A DNA stretch of 7,673 nt from Fusobacteriaceae bacterium (GTDB lineage Bacteria > Fusobacteriota > Fusobacteriia > Fusobacteriales > Fusobacteriaceae): positions 1 through 7,673 of the forward strand of contig DAOUPY010000062.1 in the NCBI GenBank assembly GCA_030625925.1, written 5' to 3'. A model generated the notes under the pieces. It worked only from the letters and a program-made list of their open reading frames with translations, made no database searches and was not told the DNA's origin. How positions within the stretch are numbered: the first letter of the stretch is position 1; each line of letters begins with the position of its first letter. Both the position numbers and the translations under genes were made by a program. This document shows, one piece after another, positions 6,425-7,673 of the stretch.

Positions 6425-6769
6425 ATGGATATCTGTAAATGTATCTCCATCAACGAAACCAGGGTAGATCAGGCTAAAAAAACACTAGAAAGTCTTTCTT
6501 CTTTGGATCAGACTGTTAAGTTTTTTAAAATTTTAGGAGATGGGACAAGGTTTAAAATTATTACTATTCTTCTAGAGGAGGAGATGTGCGTGTGTGATAT
6601 CGCAACTACTCTGAATATGACCCATTCCTCCATCTCTCATCAATTAAAGATTTTAAGGGAAAACAGAGTTCTTAAAAATAGAAAAGATGGTAAGATCGTA
6701 TATTATTCACTAAATGATAATCATGTTAAAAATATTATCCTTCAGGGATTAGAACACCATAACCATTAA
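6425..6769 (+). CDS. ArsR/SmtB-family metal-sensing repressor
   Basis: This 114-residue winged-helix protein should be a dimeric DNA-binding repressor that releases DNA on binding metal. The fold is clear: VKFFKILGDGTRFKIITILL, then CVCDIATTLNMTHSSISHQL with the recognition helix (about 65-77), then the wing RKDGKIVYYSL. Two sensing sites are present. The alpha3N type has N-terminal Cys4 and Cys6 plus Cys55 and Cys57 (CVCD), as in CadC/ZiaR-like proteins. The alpha5 type has Asp98, His100, His111 and His114, with the exact DxH-x10-Hx2H spacing of SmtB-like zinc sensors. Zn(II), Cd(II) or Pb(II) are plausible ligands; arsenic is less so. The start ATG 6425 has AAAGGA (6413-6418). No efflux ATPase, CDF transporter or metallothionein gene is adjacent within the window. 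Confidence 0.93.
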   Translation: MDICKCISINETRVDQAKKTLESLSSLDQTVKFFKILGDGTRFKIITILLEEEMCVCDIATTLNMTHSSISHQLKILRENRVLKNRKDGKIVYYSLNDNHVKNIILQGLEHHNH

Positions 6770-6780
6770 TTTTATTCCTC

Positions 6781-6799
6781 CTCAAAATGTTGAGTTTTT
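6781..6799 (+). terminator. Weak candidate intrinsic terminator after the ArsR gene
   Basis: CTCAA (6781-6785) can pair with TTGAG (6790-6794) around an AATG loop, followed directly by five Ts (6795-6799). The order stem-then-U-run is right for a terminator on the + strand and it lies 12 bases after the ArsR stop. The stem is only 5 bp and AT-rich, so it would be leaky at best. The T-run also touches the -35 of the next promoter. Confidence 0.35.
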
Positions 6800-6826
6800 G
6801 CACTTATTGTGCTAATATAGTATAAA
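6798..6826 (+). promoter_or_regulatory. Sigma70-type promoter for the sensor gene
   Basis: TTGCAC (6798-6803) matches four of six bases of the -35 consensus. After an ideal 17-base spacer, TATAAA (6821-6826) matches five of six bases of the -10. Transcription would start at about 6832-6834, giving a very short leader ending in the strong ribosome site. A small inverted repeat GCAC-TTATT-GTGC (6800-6803 and 6809-6812) overlaps the -35 and spacer and could be part of an operator, but it is short. Confidence 0.65.
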
Positions 6827-6834
6827 TAAATGTA

Positions 6835-6844
6835 GAGGAGGAGG
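6835..6844 (+). promoter_or_regulatory. Strong ribosome binding site of the sensor gene
   Basis: GAGGAGGAGG lies 4 bases before ATG 6849 and is an extended Shine-Dalgarno sequence. It fixes the start of the last gene, whose own N-terminus has no other nearby ATG. Together with the promoter it suggests that this gene is expressed independently of the ArsR unit. Confidence 0.8.
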
Positions 6845-6848
6845 TAAT

Positions 6849-7673
6849 ATGACCAGATCAAAAATTAAATTATTTAAGTCTTACTTGCTTTTGCTCGGAG
6901 GAAGCCTAATTCCTCTTTTTATGTTTATCTCTTTTTTATATCAGTTAAATGTATCTCAAAGTATAGTCAAACTAAAATCAGAGAAAAAGATGATTTTAAA
7001 TTTAATAAAAAAAGATATAGAAAGAGAATTTATTGACTATATAGATGACGCACGTTTTTTATCTGAAACTCCCCAGCTGAGGTCACTTCTATACAGAAAA
7101 TCTAATTTGAAGGAAAATCAAGATTATTTAAAAAGTTACCTTAAAATTAAAAATAAATATTTCGCTGGAAATATAAGGAATAATAGAAATCATGTGATCA
7201 TTGAGGAATATCATAACAACGATCATTTCAAATTTCCTGAACATTTTTTAACAAAAAATCCTAAAAAAATTATATTTTCTAAATTAGGAAAATATAAAAA
7301 TAATTTAATATTCAATATTATGGCACCTATTTATGGAATAAATAATGATTCTTTGGGTACTCTCTCCCTTTATAGTAAACAAAATTATATCGATGATATC
7401 CTAGAGAAATATAAATCTATAAATTTAATAGCTGAAGGTGATTTTTATTGGTTTAGCCTAGATAATCGTAATAACAGCTCTCAAGGTATAGAAATCTCAA
7501 AATTGAATGGTCTTTTCCCTATAAATTCCAATAGTGGTTCTATTCTCAGTAAAGATATTTTATTTACTTTTGATACAATAGACTTTAAAGAAATTTTACC
7601 TCAATTAGAGTTTGGTGAAAATACAGGTTCTACTTGGAGATTAGTTATTGAAGTTCCTGAATCAGAGATAGTC
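6849..7673 (+). CDS. Membrane sensor protein with extracellular Cache-like domain, N-terminal part (partial)
   Basis: The frame is open for 275 codons from ATG 6849 to the window end, with no stop. A basic N-terminus (MTRSKIKLFK) leads into a membrane segment at about residues 11-31. A long extracellular region follows, starting with an extended helix (about 35-75) and then alternating strands with features of Cache sensor domains: an IMAPIYGINNDSLGTLSLY-type strand pair (first membrane-proximal half) and, at the very end, TWRLVIEVPESEIV. A WxLxIxVP stretch of this kind commonly closes a double-Cache domain just before the second membrane helix. The output domain (histidine kinase, diguanylate cyclase or chemoreceptor) lies beyond the window, so the class cannot be named. 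No ligand can be assigned. It has its own promoter and strong ribosome site. Confidence 0.78.
   Translation, partial: MTRSKIKLFKSYLLLLGGSLIPLFMFISFLYQLNVSQSIVKLKSEKKMILNLIKKDIEREFIDYIDDARFLSETPQLRSLLYRKSNLKENQDYLKSYLKIKNKYFAGNIRNNRNHVIIEEYHNNDHFKFPEHFLTKNPKKIIFSKLGKYKNNLIFNIMAPIYGINNDSLGTLSLYSKQNYIDDILEKYKSINLIAEGDFYWFSLDNRNNSSQGIEISKLNGLFPINSNSGSILSKDILFTFDTIDFKEILPQLEFGENTGSTWRLVIEVPESEIV

Overview
The window is AT-rich, and all seven complete genes, the split mreC and both edge-truncated genes read on the + strand. Low G+C content, Firmicutes-like housekeeping genes and envelope genes that suit a diderm (a LolA-like secreted protein beside mreC) together point to Fusobacteriota, perhaps an Ilyobacter/Propionigenium/Psychrilyobacter-type organism. 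This is an inference from gene content and style; there is no rRNA or other marker to prove it.

Positions 1-5559 form one very tightly packed block. It starts with the C-terminal part of an M20 (PepT-like) peptidase and continues with mreC, a LolA-like secreted protein, recO, a fructose/nitrogen-type PTS EIIA protein, nrdR, a DUF368 (PopT-type) undecaprenyl-phosphate translocase, a small FtsB/DivIC-like protein, and glpX (class II fructose-1,6-bisphosphatase). Neighbours overlap or lie within a few bases of each other, so the block is probably one transcript ending at a perfect 17-bp inverted repeat at 5562-5600. It mixes peptidoglycan elongation (MreC), lipid-carrier recycling (PopT) and division (FtsB-like) with DNA repair, dNTP control and central carbon metabolism. 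mreC is broken by a one-base frameshift near 939; its two halves together make a normal-sized MreC.

Positions 5560-5927 hold no gene. After the inverted repeat the stretch is a degenerate non-coding repeat, best read on the minus strand, with a clear 19-bp tandem repeat at 5695-5740.

Positions 5928-6769 are a two-gene unit: an unrecognised two-helix membrane protein and an ArsR/SmtB-family repressor. The repressor carries the residues of both the alpha3N (Cys) and alpha5 (Asp/His) metal sites. A weak terminator and a good sigma70-type promoter (TTGCAC, 17-bp spacer, TATAAA) follow. That promoter serves the last gene, the extracellular sensor portion of a membrane signalling protein that runs off the window edge before its output domain.

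I do not see a convincing new defence or mobile system. The best items for a second look are the mreC frameshift, the intergenic repeat, the orphan two-site metal sensor with its membrane partner, and the envelope-gene cluster.
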